Source: Nitriliruptor sp040882075 | Lineage (GTDB): Bacteria; Actinomycetota; Nitriliruptoria; Nitriliruptorales; Nitriliruptoraceae | Assembly (NCBI RefSeq): GCF_040882075.1 | Contig: NZ_JBBEBZ010000172.1 | Location: forward strand, 1 to 64,000 | DNA length: 64,000 nucleotides | Reading direction: 5' to 3' | Shown here: positions 1 to 8,381 of the stretch, piece by piece | How the letters are laid out: each line of letters opens with the position of its first letter | Position numbering within the stretch: the stretch's first letter is position 1 | The notes under the pieces: generated by a model | The model's database searches: none | Told to the model about the DNA's origin: nothing | The model's input: only the letters and a program-made list of their open reading frames with translations | Position numbers and translations under genes: made by a program

Positions 1-242
1 CCCTCAGGGACGGGAGCACCCTCGTGGTCGGCCAGGATCATGGACACCGCGCCCGCGACGCCGCCATCGCGGTGGGTGAACGGTGATGGATCGAACCCGG
101 GGTCGCCGTCACGGGGGCCGGTCGCCGACGGGACGTTCACCGGGGCAGCGCCGCGTCGGGGGTCGTAGCTGGGGTGGCGTTCGCGGGCGAGGGCAGGCAG
201 GGCCGGGCGGCGGGTGTGCCGGTAGCCCTGACTGCTGCGCAT
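1..242 (-). CDS. Unrecognised protein, N-terminal part only, cut by window edge
   Basis: The first 80 codons of a minus-strand gene that continues past base 1. The ATG at 242-240 has GAGGGA four bases upstream; an in-frame ATG four codons earlier (254) has no ribosome site. The first ~50 residues are rich in Pro, Arg and Gly and probably unstructured; a more ordered stretch follows (THRDGGVAGAVSMILAD). I do not recognise the family, and the N-terminus does not resemble RecA, LexA, DnaE2 or ImuB. The gene is transcribed from a promoter carrying a LexA-like box (274-301), so DNA-damage induction is the best clue to its role. It is divergent from the DinB-fold gene at 430. Confidence 0.6.
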   Translation of the reverse strand, partial: MRSSQGYRHTRRPALPALARERHPSYDPRRGAAPVNVPSATGPRDGDPGFDPSPFTHRDGGVAGAVSMILADHEGAPVPE

Positions 243-273
243 GCGGTCCCTCATCGGTAGGCGGGATGCTTCC

Positions 274-301
274 AGTGTACTCGTACATGTGTTCGATGCA
301 A
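274..301 (-). promoter_or_regulatory. SOS-type promoter with LexA-like box
   Basis: Read on the minus strand, TTGCAT (301-296) and TACACT (279-274) are separated by 16 bases, a good -35/-10 pair. The spacer holds TCGAACACATGTACGA (296-281), which matches the actinobacterial SOS box TCGAAC-N4-GTTCGA with one mismatch. A repressor bound here would cover the promoter core. The expected transcript starts near 267 and reaches the ATG at 242 with its GAGGGA site. LexA binding is inferred from the motif only. Confidence 0.65.
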
Positions 302-429
302 GGTTCTGTCCGGGTCGCTGTGGACAACGAGACACCGGGTGCGGTGACCGGTCGCGAGCGTGTCGCGATGCCCGTCTCGGCGGGCTCCGCGGGGTTACGG
401 TCGGCGTTCGGGCGAGCGAGGGAGGCACG

Positions 430-1038
430 GTGAGCGGGTCGGATCCGAAGGCGGTGCTGCAGCGCTACCTCCAGGCGGGGCGCGACGCGATCGTGTGGAA
501 GCTCGACGGTCTCGGCGAGTACGACGTGCGGCGTCCGTTGGTGCGAACGGGCACGAACCTGCTCGGCTTCGTCAAACACCTCGCGGGTGTCGAAGCGGGC
601 TACCTCGGCGCGACCTTCGGTCGGCCCTTCCCGCTCGCGATCCCGTGGATGGACGACGACGCCGAGCGCAACGCCGACCTGTGGGCGCGCCCTGACGAGA
701 CCCGCGAGGAACTGGTCGAGCTGTACCGACGGGTCTGGGCGCACGGCGACGAGACGATCGCCGAGCTCGACCTCGATGCGCCCGGTCGCGTGCCGTGGTG
801 GTCGCCCGAGCACGCCGAGGTGACCCTGCACCGGATCCTCGTCCACGTCGCCACCGAGACGCACCGGCACGCCGGCCACGCCGACCTCGTCCGTGAGCTG
901 ATCGACGGCGCCGCCGGCATGCGGCCGGGCGACCCGAACATCGAGTCCGGGGACGACGCCTCGTGGCGCGCCCACCACGACCGGGTCGAGGAAGCGGCCC
1001 GCGAGGCGGCCGGCGAGGGAGTCACGGATCGGTCGTGA
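430..1038 (+). CDS. DinB-fold (DUF664-like) protein
   Basis: A 202-residue protein of the DinB/DUF664 superfamily, four-helix bundles that usually bind a metal through three histidines. Visible signature parts are an early His in FVKHLAGVE and the C-terminal cluster ETHRHAGHADLVREL, typical of DUF664 members, followed by IDGAAGM. Some relatives are thiol-dependent transferases or maleylpyruvate-isomerase-like enzymes; the substrate cannot be read from sequence. The GTG at 430 is chosen because GGAGG lies at 421-425 and homology begins there; the frame is open further upstream but without plausible coding content. It is divergent from the SOS-promoted gene at the left edge, and may share that control region. 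Confidence 0.85.
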   Translation: MSGSDPKAVLQRYLQAGRDAIVWKLDGLGEYDVRRPLVRTGTNLLGFVKHLAGVEAGYLGATFGRPFPLAIPWMDDDAERNADLWARPDETREELVELYRRVWAHGDETIAELDLDAPGRVPWWSPEHAEVTLHRILVHVATETHRHAGHADLVRELIDGAAGMRPGDPNIESGDDASWRAHHDRVEEAAREAAGEGVTDRS

Positions 1039-1273
1039 TCATCCCGACCTCCGCGGTGAGGAGCCATGTCGCCTCCGCACGCCACGGTCGCTCCTACGCG
1101 TCACCGGTGATCAGCTGAGGCGACGTTGACGACCTCCCGCGACATCGCTGACCTCGCCCGGCGGGGCGCGGACGGGCCGGCCGGCGACGCGTCGGCCGCA
1201 CCCGTCCGCCGGCGTAGGCTCGCCGCGGACTCGTGGCCAGCACGGGCGACAGACCACGAGCGTCGGAGGGTGC

Positions 1274-1795
1274 GTGAGCGAGGAACGCGAGGTGCTGGAC
1301 TGGGCGACCTACGGGGTCGCGGTCCGCGAGCTGGCGCAGCAGGTCGTCGACGACGGCTACCGCCCGGACATCGTGCTCTCGATCGCCCGCGGGGGTCTGG
1401 TCGTCGCCGCCTCCCTGGCGTACGCGCTGTCGGTCAAGCCCTGCTTCGTGCTCAACGTCGAGTACTACACCGGCATCGAACAGCGACGCGACGAGCCGGT
1501 CGTGCTGCCGCCGCTGCTCAACCTCGACGAGGCCAAGGGCGCGAAGGTGCTGATCGCCGACGACGTCGCCGACACCGGCCACACCTTGCAGCTCGTGCAC
1601 AACCTCATCGCGGACCGGGTCGCCGAGGCTCGCACCGCGGTGCTCTACGGCAAGCCAGGGTCGGTCATCACGTGCGAGTACGTCTGGAAGCCGACCGACC
1701 GGTGGATCGAGTTCCCCTGGTCGAGCGAGCAGCCGCTGGTCGACCCCGCGCTGACCGCGACCTGGCCCTCACCGGTGAGCCAGAGCACGACCTGA
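1274..1795 (+). CDS. Phosphoribosyltransferase family protein
   Basis: A cytosolic type I phosphoribosyltransferase of 173 residues, in the group that includes xanthine/hypoxanthine phosphoribosyltransferases. The PRPP-binding motif VLIADDVADTGHT lies near residue 95, with a preceding SIARGGLVVA loop near residue 35 that contacts pyrophosphate. The C-terminal WIEFPWS segment resembles the purine-binding region of Gpt-like enzymes. GTG at 1274 follows a GGAGG at 1266. Purine salvage is likely but the base used is not certain. Upstream 1039-1273 shows no gene, only a perfect palindrome TCACCGGTGA at 1101-1110. Confidence 0.85.
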   Translation: MSEEREVLDWATYGVAVRELAQQVVDDGYRPDIVLSIARGGLVVAASLAYALSVKPCFVLNVEYYTGIEQRRDEPVVLPPLLNLDEAKGAKVLIADDVADTGHTLQLVHNLIADRVAEARTAVLYGKPGSVITCEYVWKPTDRWIEFPWSSEQPLVDPALTATWPSPVSQSTT

Positions 1796-1853
1796 CCTCC
1801 GCCCGCCGGGCGCCCCGACCGTTGGCAGGTGGGCCCTCGCCTACCTTCCGCCC

Positions 1854-3110
1854 ATGCGCATCCTCATCTGGCACGGCTACCTGCTCGGCGGGACGGGTTC
1901 GAACGTCTACACCCGTTCGCTCGCCCGGACCTGGGCGCGGCAGGGGCACGATGTCGTCGTGCTCTGTCAGGACCCGCACCCGGAGCTGACTGACCTCGGC
2001 GGCGCCGAGGTGGTCCGTCCGCAGCTCGACGGTCAGCTACCGGTCTTCGTCCTCGACCGGTACGAGGACGCCGACCCGGTCCTCCTCGGTGAGATGGACG
2101 AGGCAGCGAGGCAGCGCTTCGTCGAGGTGAACGCCGCGGCCGTCCGTGCGCAGCTCCCCGCGGATCTGGTGCTGGTCAACCACGTCCTGCTCGGCGCGCC
2201 GGTCGGTGCCGCCTCGGGTGCACCGTTCGTGGTCAAGGCGCACGGCTCCGAGCTGGAGTTCGCGATGCGTGACGCGCCCGATCTGCAGCGCTGGGGGCGC
2301 GAGACGCTCGACCAGGCCAGTGCGGTGATCGCCGGGTCCGACCACATCGTGGCGGTCCTCGACGCGGTCGTCGGCGCCGGGCCTCACTCGTCGCGGACCG
2401 TCGTGATCCCGCCGGGTGTGGACGTCGAGCTGCTGCGGCCGCGGGCCCGGGACGCCGCCCTCCGCGACCTGATCAGCGAGTGCGAGATGGACCCGCCGAA
2501 CCCCGCCGACCGCCACGACGAACGCCGGCCGGACGAGGGCAACGCCGGACGGTTGGCGATCTTCCTCGAGGACCCCGCGCCGACGGTGCTGTTCGTCGGC
2601 AAGATCAGCGAGGAGAAGGGTGTCCCGCTGCTCATCGAGGCCCTCCGCGCCATCGACGCCCGGGCCGTGATCGTCGGGTTCGGTCCGGCACGGGCCGAGC
2701 TCGAACGGGACGCGGACGACCGGGTGCTGTTCACCGGACCGCTCGAGCACCGCCATCTCGCCCACCTGTGGCCGCTCGCCGACGTCGCCGTCACCCCCTC
2801 GCTGTTCCCCGAGGCGTTCGGGATGGTCGCGGCCGAGGCGGCGGCGTGCGGGTGCCCGCCGCTCGTGGCACGCCACTCCGGGCTCGCGGAGATCGCCGCC
2901 CGGCTCGAGACCACCTACCCGTCGGAGCTTGCGCACCTCGTCGGTTTCGAGCGGGGCGATGTCGAGGACCTGCGGTCCAAGCTCGCGGAGCTGTTCGCGC
3001 TCTCACCGGACGACCGGCGCCGGATCTCCGAGGCGGCACGAGCGACCGCCGTCGATGCCTGGAGCTGGGACAGCGTCGCCGACCGGATCGCGCAGCTCGC
3101 CGAGGCCTGA
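1854..3110 (+). CDS. Glycosyltransferase family 4 (GT-B fold)
   Basis: A 418-residue GT-B glycosyltransferase. The N-terminal domain opens MRILIWHGYLLGGTGSNV, the donor-side glycine loop of GT4 enzymes; the C-terminal domain has KISEEKGVPLLIEAL near residue 257 and PEAFGMVAAEAAACG near 320, matching the nucleotide-sugar-binding EX7E region (glutamates of PEAFGMVAAE). It would move a sugar from a nucleotide donor to a lipid, wall or small-molecule acceptor, unknown here. An acidic insert around residues 205-235 (NPADRHDERRPDEGN) is unusual. TACCTT at 1842-1847, six bases before the ATG, suggests a leaderless transcript. No other envelope sugar genes adjoin it. Confidence 0.88.
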   Translation: MRILIWHGYLLGGTGSNVYTRSLARTWARQGHDVVVLCQDPHPELTDLGGAEVVRPQLDGQLPVFVLDRYEDADPVLLGEMDEAARQRFVEVNAAAVRAQLPADLVLVNHVLLGAPVGAASGAPFVVKAHGSELEFAMRDAPDLQRWGRETLDQASAVIAGSDHIVAVLDAVVGAGPHSSRTVVIPPGVDVELLRPRARDAALRDLISECEMDPPNPADRHDERRPDEGNAGRLAIFLEDPAPTVLFVGKISEEKGVPLLIEALRAIDARAVIVGFGPARAELERDADDRVLFTGPLEHRHLAHLWPLADVAVTPSLFPEAFGMVAAEAAACGCPPLVARHSGLAEIAARLETTYPSELAHLVGFERGDVEDLRSKLAELFALSPDDRRRISEAARATAVDAWSWDSVADRIAQLAEA

Positions 3111-3113
3111 GCA

Positions 3114-3154
3114 CGTCCGGCTCCCGCTGTGCAACTACCTGGGATGGGGCCCAG
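3114..3154. repeat. 41-base direct repeat, copy 1
   Basis: This copy is identical over 41 bases to 3186-3226, 72 bases downstream. It contains CTGGG-ATGGGG-CCCAG, and with the following TTCCTTGC forms a bulged hairpin (3131-3162). It lies immediately after the glycosyltransferase stop codon. Confidence 0.85.
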
Positions 3155-3185
3155 TTCCTTGCACCGGTCTCGCACCGGGCGGGTG

Positions 3186-3226
3186 CGTCCGGCTCCCGCT
3201 GTGCAACTACCTGGGATGGGGCCCAG
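3186..3226. repeat. 41-base direct repeat, copy 2
   Basis: The second copy of the 41-base unit. Here the flanking bases extend it into a 13-base-pair stem with one mismatch: 3203-3215 pairs with 3222-3234 around a six-base loop ATGGGG. Confidence 0.85.
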
Positions 3227-3234
3227 GAAGTTGC
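3203..3234. terminator. Hairpin between convergent genes
   Basis: GCAACTACCTGGG pairs with CCCAGGAAGTTGC. The stem sits between the end of the plus-strand glycosyltransferase (3110) and the end of the minus-strand gene (3242), so it could stop transcription from both sides. There is no T run, as is common in very GC-rich actinobacteria; termination is inferred. Confidence 0.5.
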
Positions 3235-3241
3235 GAGGAGA

Positions 3242-4102
3242 TCAACGGCGCCGCTCCACGCGGTAGTGGAGACGGAGGACCTCCGCCCTCCCGAGCCGGA
3301 GCTGATGCTGGCAGCGCAGCTCACCGGCCTCGTCGACGAAGACCTCGAACCGTTCGGGCAGCGGGACGCGGCGGGCCCACCCGTGGTCCTCGCCGGGAGC
3401 GCGGACCACCAGGTACGCGCCGTCCTGGCCGAAGCCACCGGTCGGCGACGTGAGCAGGAGGTCGCCTCGGGCCGTCACATCGGGGCGGAGGAGGACCGTG
3501 AGGCTCCCGTTCGGGAGCGGGAAGACCACGCGCACCGACGGCCGGTCCGTTCCCGGGAGCGAGACGGTGCCGTAGCAGCCGCCGAACAGCGTGGTGCCCG
3601 TGGCCCGGAGCGTCCGCTGCCAGGCCGTCCCGAGGTGCTCGCCGTCGACGCCGGTGAAGGTGATGACCCGGCTCTCCATCCCGTACGCGGTGTCGAGCGG
3701 ATCGAGCGGGAGCGCGAGCTGCCGCAGCCGCCGAGCGAACAGCGCGTGGATCAGCCGGCCGCCAGGTTCGGCCCACCGCGACCACCGCGACCAGACGTCG
3801 AGCTGCCAGTCCGAGGTGTGTTCGTAGAAGTCGCGGATGTCCGGGCGCAGCCGGGCGGCGTCGAAGCCGGGACCGTCGCAGGCGTGGAGGTCGGGCAGCA
3901 ACCCGCTGCCGGGGCGCTCGGCGGTGGATGCCCCCACCCGCGCGGCGTGCTGAGCGATCCAGGTGTCACCGATGCCGTCGGGGGCGCCGACGGGGCCATC
4001 GAGCCACGGCTGCTCGACGAACGAGACCGGGCGGCCCGTCGCGACGACCCACCGCTGGGTGGCGCGATCGAGCAGCGCCCCCTGCCTCGACCCTGCTGCC
4101 AT
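3242..4102 (-). CDS. Conserved-looking hypothetical protein
   Basis: A 286-residue soluble protein with no signal peptide or membrane segment. I do not recognise a named domain. Visible features are a Trp-rich middle (HTSDWQLDVWSRWSRW, near residue 95), followed by RLRQLALPLDPLDTAYGM and a C-terminal half rich in alternating hydrophobic residues that looks like beta sheet. The ATG at 4102 has GAGGAG nine bases upstream; the frame is open far upstream but there it only mirrors the neighbouring gene. It is the last gene of a minus-strand run after the S9 peptidase and pentapeptide-repeat genes, 56 bases downstream of the latter. Confidence 0.7.
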   Translation of the reverse strand: MAAGSRQGALLDRATQRWVVATGRPVSFVEQPWLDGPVGAPDGIGDTWIAQHAARVGASTAERPGSGLLPDLHACDGPGFDAARLRPDIRDFYEHTSDWQLDVWSRWSRWAEPGGRLIHALFARRLRQLALPLDPLDTAYGMESRVITFTGVDGEHLGTAWQRTLRATGTTLFGGCYGTVSLPGTDRPSVRVVFPLPNGSLTVLLRPDVTARGDLLLTSPTGGFGQDGAYLVVRAPGEDHGWARRVPLPERFEVFVDEAGELRCQHQLRLGRAEVLRLHYRVERRR

Positions 4103-4158
4103 CCGCGGGTCTCCTCGGGCGAGCCTCGCGGGACGGTAGCGACGCCGGGCAGCGCCGG

Positions 4159-4779
4159 TCAGCGGATCTCGACGCCGAGGGATCGGGCGAGCAGGACGGC
4201 CCCCGTCAGGTCGAACACGGCGCCCTCGAGGTGGGCCTCGGCGAGGGCGACCCCGTCGAGGTGAGCGTCGGTCAGATCGGCGCCGCGCAGGGTGGTGTGT
4301 CGCAGGACCGCGCCGGTCAGGTCCGTCCCCGACAGGTCGACATCGCTGAGGTCGGCGTCGGTCAGGTCCGCGTGCTGCATCCGGACCCCGGCGAGGGTCC
4401 GACGCCGCAGGTCCGCGCCACGCAGGTTCACGTACGACCAGTCGCCACCGTCGATCTCGGTCCCGAGCAGCACCGCTCCCGACAGGTCGCTGCCGGTGAG
4501 CTTGCAGCCGGTGAACCGGGCGGTCGACAGCCGTGTCCGGTCGAACCGGCAGTTGGTGAACGCCGACCCGTCGTGGACGGAGGCGGTGAGGTCGGCGCCG
4601 GACAGGTCGCAGCTGACGAAGCGGGTCCCGCGCGTCGTGATCTCGGCGAGCCGCACCCCCCGCAGGTCGCACCGCTCGAAGGTCGACCCGTCGAGATCGC
4701 GGTCGATCAGGTCCTCCTCGCGGAGGTCCTCGTCGACCCGGTGGACAGCGCGGGTGGCGTCGGCGGCGGGATCGGTCAC
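4159..4779 (-). CDS. Pentapeptide-repeat protein
   Basis: A 206-residue protein made almost entirely of A(D/N)LXX-type five-residue repeats from about residue 30 to 200 (for example LSGADLTASV, LRGADLTDAHLDG), which fold into a right-handed quadrilateral beta helix. Some relatives mimic DNA and protect gyrase, but most have no known role, and no gyrase-specific feature can be identified here. GTG at 4779 forms a GTGA overlap with the stop of the S9 peptidase gene, so translation is probably coupled. No signal peptide is visible. Confidence 0.85.
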   Translation of the reverse strand: MTDPAADATRAVHRVDEDLREEDLIDRDLDGSTFERCDLRGVRLAEITTRGTRFVSCDLSGADLTASVHDGSAFTNCRFDRTRLSTARFTGCKLTGSDLSGAVLLGTEIDGGDWSYVNLRGADLRRRTLAGVRMQHADLTDADLSDVDLSGTDLTGAVLRHTTLRGADLTDAHLDGVALAEAHLEGAVFDLTGAVLLARSLGVEIR

Positions 4780-6611
4780 GGTTCCTGGCAACCACCGAGG
4801 TGGCGGGCCAGGAACGCCTCGGTCGCGGCGTAGAAGCGCATCTTGTTCCCGGGCTTCACGAACCCGTGACCCTCGTCCTCGAACAGCAGGTACTCGTGCT
4901 CGATCCCGCGTTCGCGGAGCGCGGCGACGAACTGTTCGGACTCGGCCTGCTTGACCCGCGGGTCGTTGGCGCCTTGGGCGATCAGCAACGGGATCGACAC
5001 CTGGTCGGCGCGCGTCAGCGGTGAGCGTTCCGCGAGCAGGTCGGCGTCGCGTTCGGGGTGGCCGATGCGCTCGTGGAACTGGGCGATCATCGGTTCCCAG
5101 TAGGGCGGGATCGAGGCGATCAAGGTCTGCAGGTTCGAGGGGCCGACGAGGTCGACCGCGCACGCGAAGGCCTCGGGGGTGAGGGTCGCGCCGACCAGCG
5201 CCGCGTACCCGCCGTAGGACCCGCCGTAGATCGCGACCCGGTCCGCGTCGGCGTGCCCGGCGTCGACCGCCCACGCCACGGTGTCGAGCAGGTCGTCGTG
5301 CATCGCGGCGCCCCACTGCCGGTCGCCGGCGTTCACGAACGCTTTGCCGTAGCCGGTTGACCCCCGGAAGTTGACCTGCAGCACGAGGTAGCCGCGGTTC
5401 GCCAGCCACTGGACCTCGGCGCTGTACCCCCAGGTGTCGCGCGCCCAGGGGCCGCCGTGGACGACCACGACCGTCGGCAGCGCGGTCCGCTCCACGCCGA
5501 CCGGAGCGGTGAGGTAGCCGTGCAGCACGAGCCCGTCGCGGGCGGTCACCGTGAACGGCTCCATCGAGGCGAGGGGGTAGCGCGTCAGCTCGGGGCGGTC
5601 CACGAGCAGCTCGGTGAGCTGTCGGTCGCGGCGGGAGTAGAGGTGGAACGTCGCCGGACCGTCGTCGCGGTCGTCGCGTACGACCCACACGGTGTCGGCG
5701 TGGTCGCCGCCGAGCACCATCACGTCGCCGTGTGCCGCCGCCGTGAGCGCCTCGAGGTCGGCGGTGACGTCGTCAGCGATCGCGCGGTGTTCGAGCCGCT
5801 CGCGCAGGAAGCTCACCCACCGGACCTCGTGGGTGTCGGGGTGCTGACGGACGTCCACGACGTCGTAGGTCGGGTCCTCGGCGATGAGTTCCGGCTCGCC
5901 GGTGTCGAGGTCGTAGCGCAGCAACCGGCTGGTGTTCGCGTCGACCGACGAGATGACGAACAGGCCCCGGCCCGTCGCGTCGAAGCCGAGCGGCGCGGTC
6001 CCGAGCGCGTCCTCGATCGGTGCCTCGAGCAGGACCCGCCAGTCGTCGTCGACGCGGTCGCGGACGTGCACGGCCATGCCGCCGTCCTCCGTCGCGGCGA
6101 GCGCGGCACGTACCTGCAGGTCGGTGTCGGCCAGCACGTCGACGAAGCCGGGGTTGTCGAAGACCTGCTCGAGCTCACCGGTCGACAGCTGCAGCCGGTA
6201 GACGTCGTGGATCGCCGGATCGTCGCGGTTCAGCCCCACGAGGACGACGTCCGGGAAGCGCTTCTCGAACGCGACGAGCCGGGCCTGGACCCCCTCGAAC
6301 GGGGTCAGGTCCCGGTCCTCACCGCTGTCGAGGTCGACGGCGTGCAGGTGCCAGTCCTCGTCCCCGGCCTCGTCCTGGATGTAGAGCAGGTGACGCCCGT
6401 CGTGGGCCCACGCGACGACCCGGATGCCGCGGTCCCGGTCGCGCGTCACGGGCCGAGCGTCGGCCAGGTCGACCCCGCCGACCCACACGTTCATGACGCC
6501 CTCGTCCGGCGCCAGCCACGCGAGCTGGGTGCCGTCGGGGGAGATGCTCGGCGCGTCACGCTCGGGATCGCCGAACAGGACCTCGCGGGGGATGAGCGGG
6601 GTGTCGGTCAC
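4776..6611 (-). CDS. S9 family prolyl oligopeptidase-like peptidase
   Basis: A 611-residue serine peptidase of the acylaminoacyl-peptidase/dipeptidyl-peptidase group. Residues 1-350 form the beta-propeller (SISPDGTQLAWL, HLLYIQDEAGDEDWH); residues 360-611 are the alpha/beta hydrolase domain. The catalytic serine is in GGSYGGYAAL, the aspartate in AQGANDPRV and the histidine in EDEGHGF, all in the usual order. VVVHGGPWARD supplies the oxyanion region. No signal peptide is seen, so it is probably cytosolic and trims oligopeptides. GTG at 6611 is the start that matches family N-termini (TPLIPREVLFG); the frame continues upstream across the scaffold gap without support. Confidence 0.92.
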   Translation of the reverse strand: MTDTPLIPREVLFGDPERDAPSISPDGTQLAWLAPDEGVMNVWVGGVDLADARPVTRDRDRGIRVVAWAHDGRHLLYIQDEAGDEDWHLHAVDLDSGEDRDLTPFEGVQARLVAFEKRFPDVVLVGLNRDDPAIHDVYRLQLSTGELEQVFDNPGFVDVLADTDLQVRAALAATEDGGMAVHVRDRVDDDWRVLLEAPIEDALGTAPLGFDATGRGLFVISSVDANTSRLLRYDLDTGEPELIAEDPTYDVVDVRQHPDTHEVRWVSFLRERLEHRAIADDVTADLEALTAAAHGDVMVLGGDHADTVWVVRDDRDDGPATFHLYSRRDRQLTELLVDRPELTRYPLASMEPFTVTARDGLVLHGYLTAPVGVERTALPTVVVVHGGPWARDTWGYSAEVQWLANRGYLVLQVNFRGSTGYGKAFVNAGDRQWGAAMHDDLLDTVAWAVDAGHADADRVAIYGGSYGGYAALVGATLTPEAFACAVDLVGPSNLQTLIASIPPYWEPMIAQFHERIGHPERDADLLAERSPLTRADQVSIPLLIAQGANDPRVKQAESEQFVAALRERGIEHEYLLFEDEGHGFVKPGNKMRFYAATEAFLARHLGGCQEP

Positions 6612-6705
6612 GGGAGCGTCCTGGCGTCCTCGGGTGCACGGCCCCGGCGACACTACCCAGCGCGTGTGGCCCCGAGCCGGGAGTCGGCGGAGCATCCGAG
6701 CGCCA

Positions 6706-6837
6706 CACCGCCGTGTCGCGTNNNNNNNNNNNNNNNNNNNNNNNNNNNNNNNNNNNNNNNNNNNNNNNNNNNNNNNNNNNNNNNNNNNNNNNNNNNNNNN
6801 NNNNNNNNNNNNNNNNNNNNNCACCGCCGTGTCGCGT
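6706..6837. other. 100-N scaffold gap with overlapping ends
   Basis: Bases 6722-6821 are N. The 16 bases before the gap (6706-6721) are identical to the 16 bases after it (6822-6837), CACCGCCGTGTCGCGT, which is the pattern left when two contigs that really overlap are joined with a fixed 100-N spacer. The gap falls between divergent genes and interrupts no coding sequence I call. The remaining bases of 6612-6878 hold only the control regions of the two flanking genes. Confidence 0.85.
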
Positions 6838-6878
6838 TCCTGCCAGCGAGGTCCGGCTCGGCCCGCGACACTGCGGGC

Positions 6879-8381
6879 ATGCACACCGACCACGCCCGCT
6901 GCTACCGCGCCGTCCAGGCGAAGGATCCCCGCTTCGACGGGTGGTTCGTCACGGCCGTGCGCACGACCGGGATCTACTGCCGGCCGAGCTGTCCCGCGGT
7001 CACCCCACGGAGCGGGAACGTCAGCTTCCACCCGACCGCGGCCGCGGCGCAGCGTGCCGGGTACCGCGCCTGCAAGCGGTGCCGACCCGATGCCAGCCCG
7101 GGCTCACCGGAGTGGGACCTGCGCGCCGACGTCACCGCGCGGGCCGTCCGGCTGATCGCCGACGGCGTCGTGGACCGCCAGGGGGTGCGTGGGCTGGCAT
7201 CGGCCCTCGGCTACAGCACCCGGCAGGTCGAACGCCACCTGCGGGCCGAGCTCGGTGCGGGACCGCTGGCGCTGGCCCGCGCCCACCGGGCGCAGACGGC
7301 CCGCACCCTGATCGAGACCTCGAACCTGCCGTTCGGTGACGTGGCGTTCGCCGCCGGGTTCGGGAGCATCCGGAGCTTCAACGACACCGTCCGCTCCATC
7401 TTCGACCTCCCACCGAGCGAGCTGCGTCGGCGAGCCGCCAGGTCACACCCGACCGAGGCGGCACCCGGCGTGATCTCGCTGCGGCTGCCCTTCCGGCGAC
7501 CCTTCGCGCCGGAAGGTGTGATCGGTCACCTCGTCGCCACCGCGGTCCCCGGCGTCGAGGAGTGGCGCGACGGCAGCTATCGCCGCACGCTCGGTCTCCC
7601 CCACGGGCACGGCACCGTGCGGCTCACGCCGCGGACCGACCACGTGGCCTGTCAGTTGCGCCTCACCGACCTCCGTGACCTGACCGCCGCCGTCGGTCGC
7701 TGCCGCCGACTGCTCGACCTCGACGCCGATCCCGAGGCGGTCGACGCCGCGTTGAGCGCCGATCCGCACATCGGACACCTCGTGCGCGCCACGCCGGGTC
7801 GCCGGGTCCCGCGGGCCGTCGACGCCGAGGAGCTGGCCATCCGCGCGGTGCTGGGCCAGCAGGTGTCGACCGCGGCTGCGCGCACCGTCGCGGGCCGCCT
7901 CGTCGCGGCGCACGGGACGGCCGTGGTCGACGTGGACGGTGAGCTGACGTCGCTCTTCCCGAGCGCAGTGCGACTGGCCGAGGTCGATCCTGCGACGTTC
8001 GGGCTGCCGCGCACACGCGCTGCCGCCCTGCACGACCTGGTCCGAGCACTGGCAGCGGGCGACCTCGACCTCGGCCCCGGAGCGGACCGTGCGGCGGCCC
8101 GGGCCGGTCTGCTCGATCTGCCGGGGATCGGCCCCTGGACGGTCGAGATCATCGCCATGCGCGGCCTCGGGGACCCGGACGCTTTCCCGATCACCGACCT
8201 CGGCGTGAAGATCGCCGCCGAGCAGCTCGGCCTGCCCGGGTCGCCCTCCCGCCTGCTCGCCGCCGCCGAACGGTGGCAGCCGTGGCGGGCCTACGCGGTC
8301 CAGCACCTGTGGGGTTCGCTGGACCACGCCATCAACTCCCTGCCGTCCACGGTCGGGACCGACGCTGGAGCCGCTGCGTGA
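6879..8381 (+). CDS. alkA: Ada N-domain / AraC HTH / AlkA fusion DNA repair protein
   Basis: A 500-residue three-part alkylation repair protein. Residues 1-80 are the Ada zinc domain with Cys34, Cys38, Cys65 and Cys68; in Ada the first of these takes methyl groups from phosphotriesters. Residues 85-180 are an AraC-type helix-turn-helix (GDVAFAAGFGSIRSFND). Residues 190-490 are 3-methyladenine DNA glycosylase II, with helix-hairpin-helix LDLPGIGPWTVEII and the catalytic aspartate in FPITDLG. It would both sense methylation damage and excise alkylated bases. The O6-methylguanine transferase part of E. coli Ada is absent and is supplied by the overlapping next gene. GACACT six bases before the ATG suggests a leaderless transcript. 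Confidence 0.92.
   Translation: MHTDHARCYRAVQAKDPRFDGWFVTAVRTTGIYCRPSCPAVTPRSGNVSFHPTAAAAQRAGYRACKRCRPDASPGSPEWDLRADVTARAVRLIADGVVDRQGVRGLASALGYSTRQVERHLRAELGAGPLALARAHRAQTARTLIETSNLPFGDVAFAAGFGSIRSFNDTVRSIFDLPPSELRRRAARSHPTEAAPGVISLRLPFRRPFAPEGVIGHLVATAVPGVEEWRDGSYRRTLGLPHGHGTVRLTPRTDHVACQLRLTDLRDLTAAVGRCRRLLDLDADPEAVDAALSADPHIGHLVRATPGRRVPRAVDAEELAIRAVLGQQVSTAAARTVAGRLVAAHGTAVVDVDGELTSLFPSAVRLAEVDPATFGLPRTRAAALHDLVRALAAGDLDLGPGADRAAARAGLLDLPGIGPWTVEIIAMRGLGDPDAFPITDLGVKIAAEQLGLPGSPSRLLAAAERWQPWRAYAVQHLWGSLDHAINSLPSTVGTDAGAAA

Noticed and set aside
2480..4264. Long plus-strand open frame across the glycosyltransferase end and the antisense of two minus genes
   Set aside because: The translation is Arg/Pro/Gly-rich with no domain, as expected for a shadow frame in very GC-rich DNA; the real genes in other frames have clear families.
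5457..6878. Plus-strand extension of the Ada/AlkA frame back across the N gap
   Set aside because: The upstream part is antisense to the S9 peptidase and runs through undefined bases; the Ada domain begins at the ATG at 6879.
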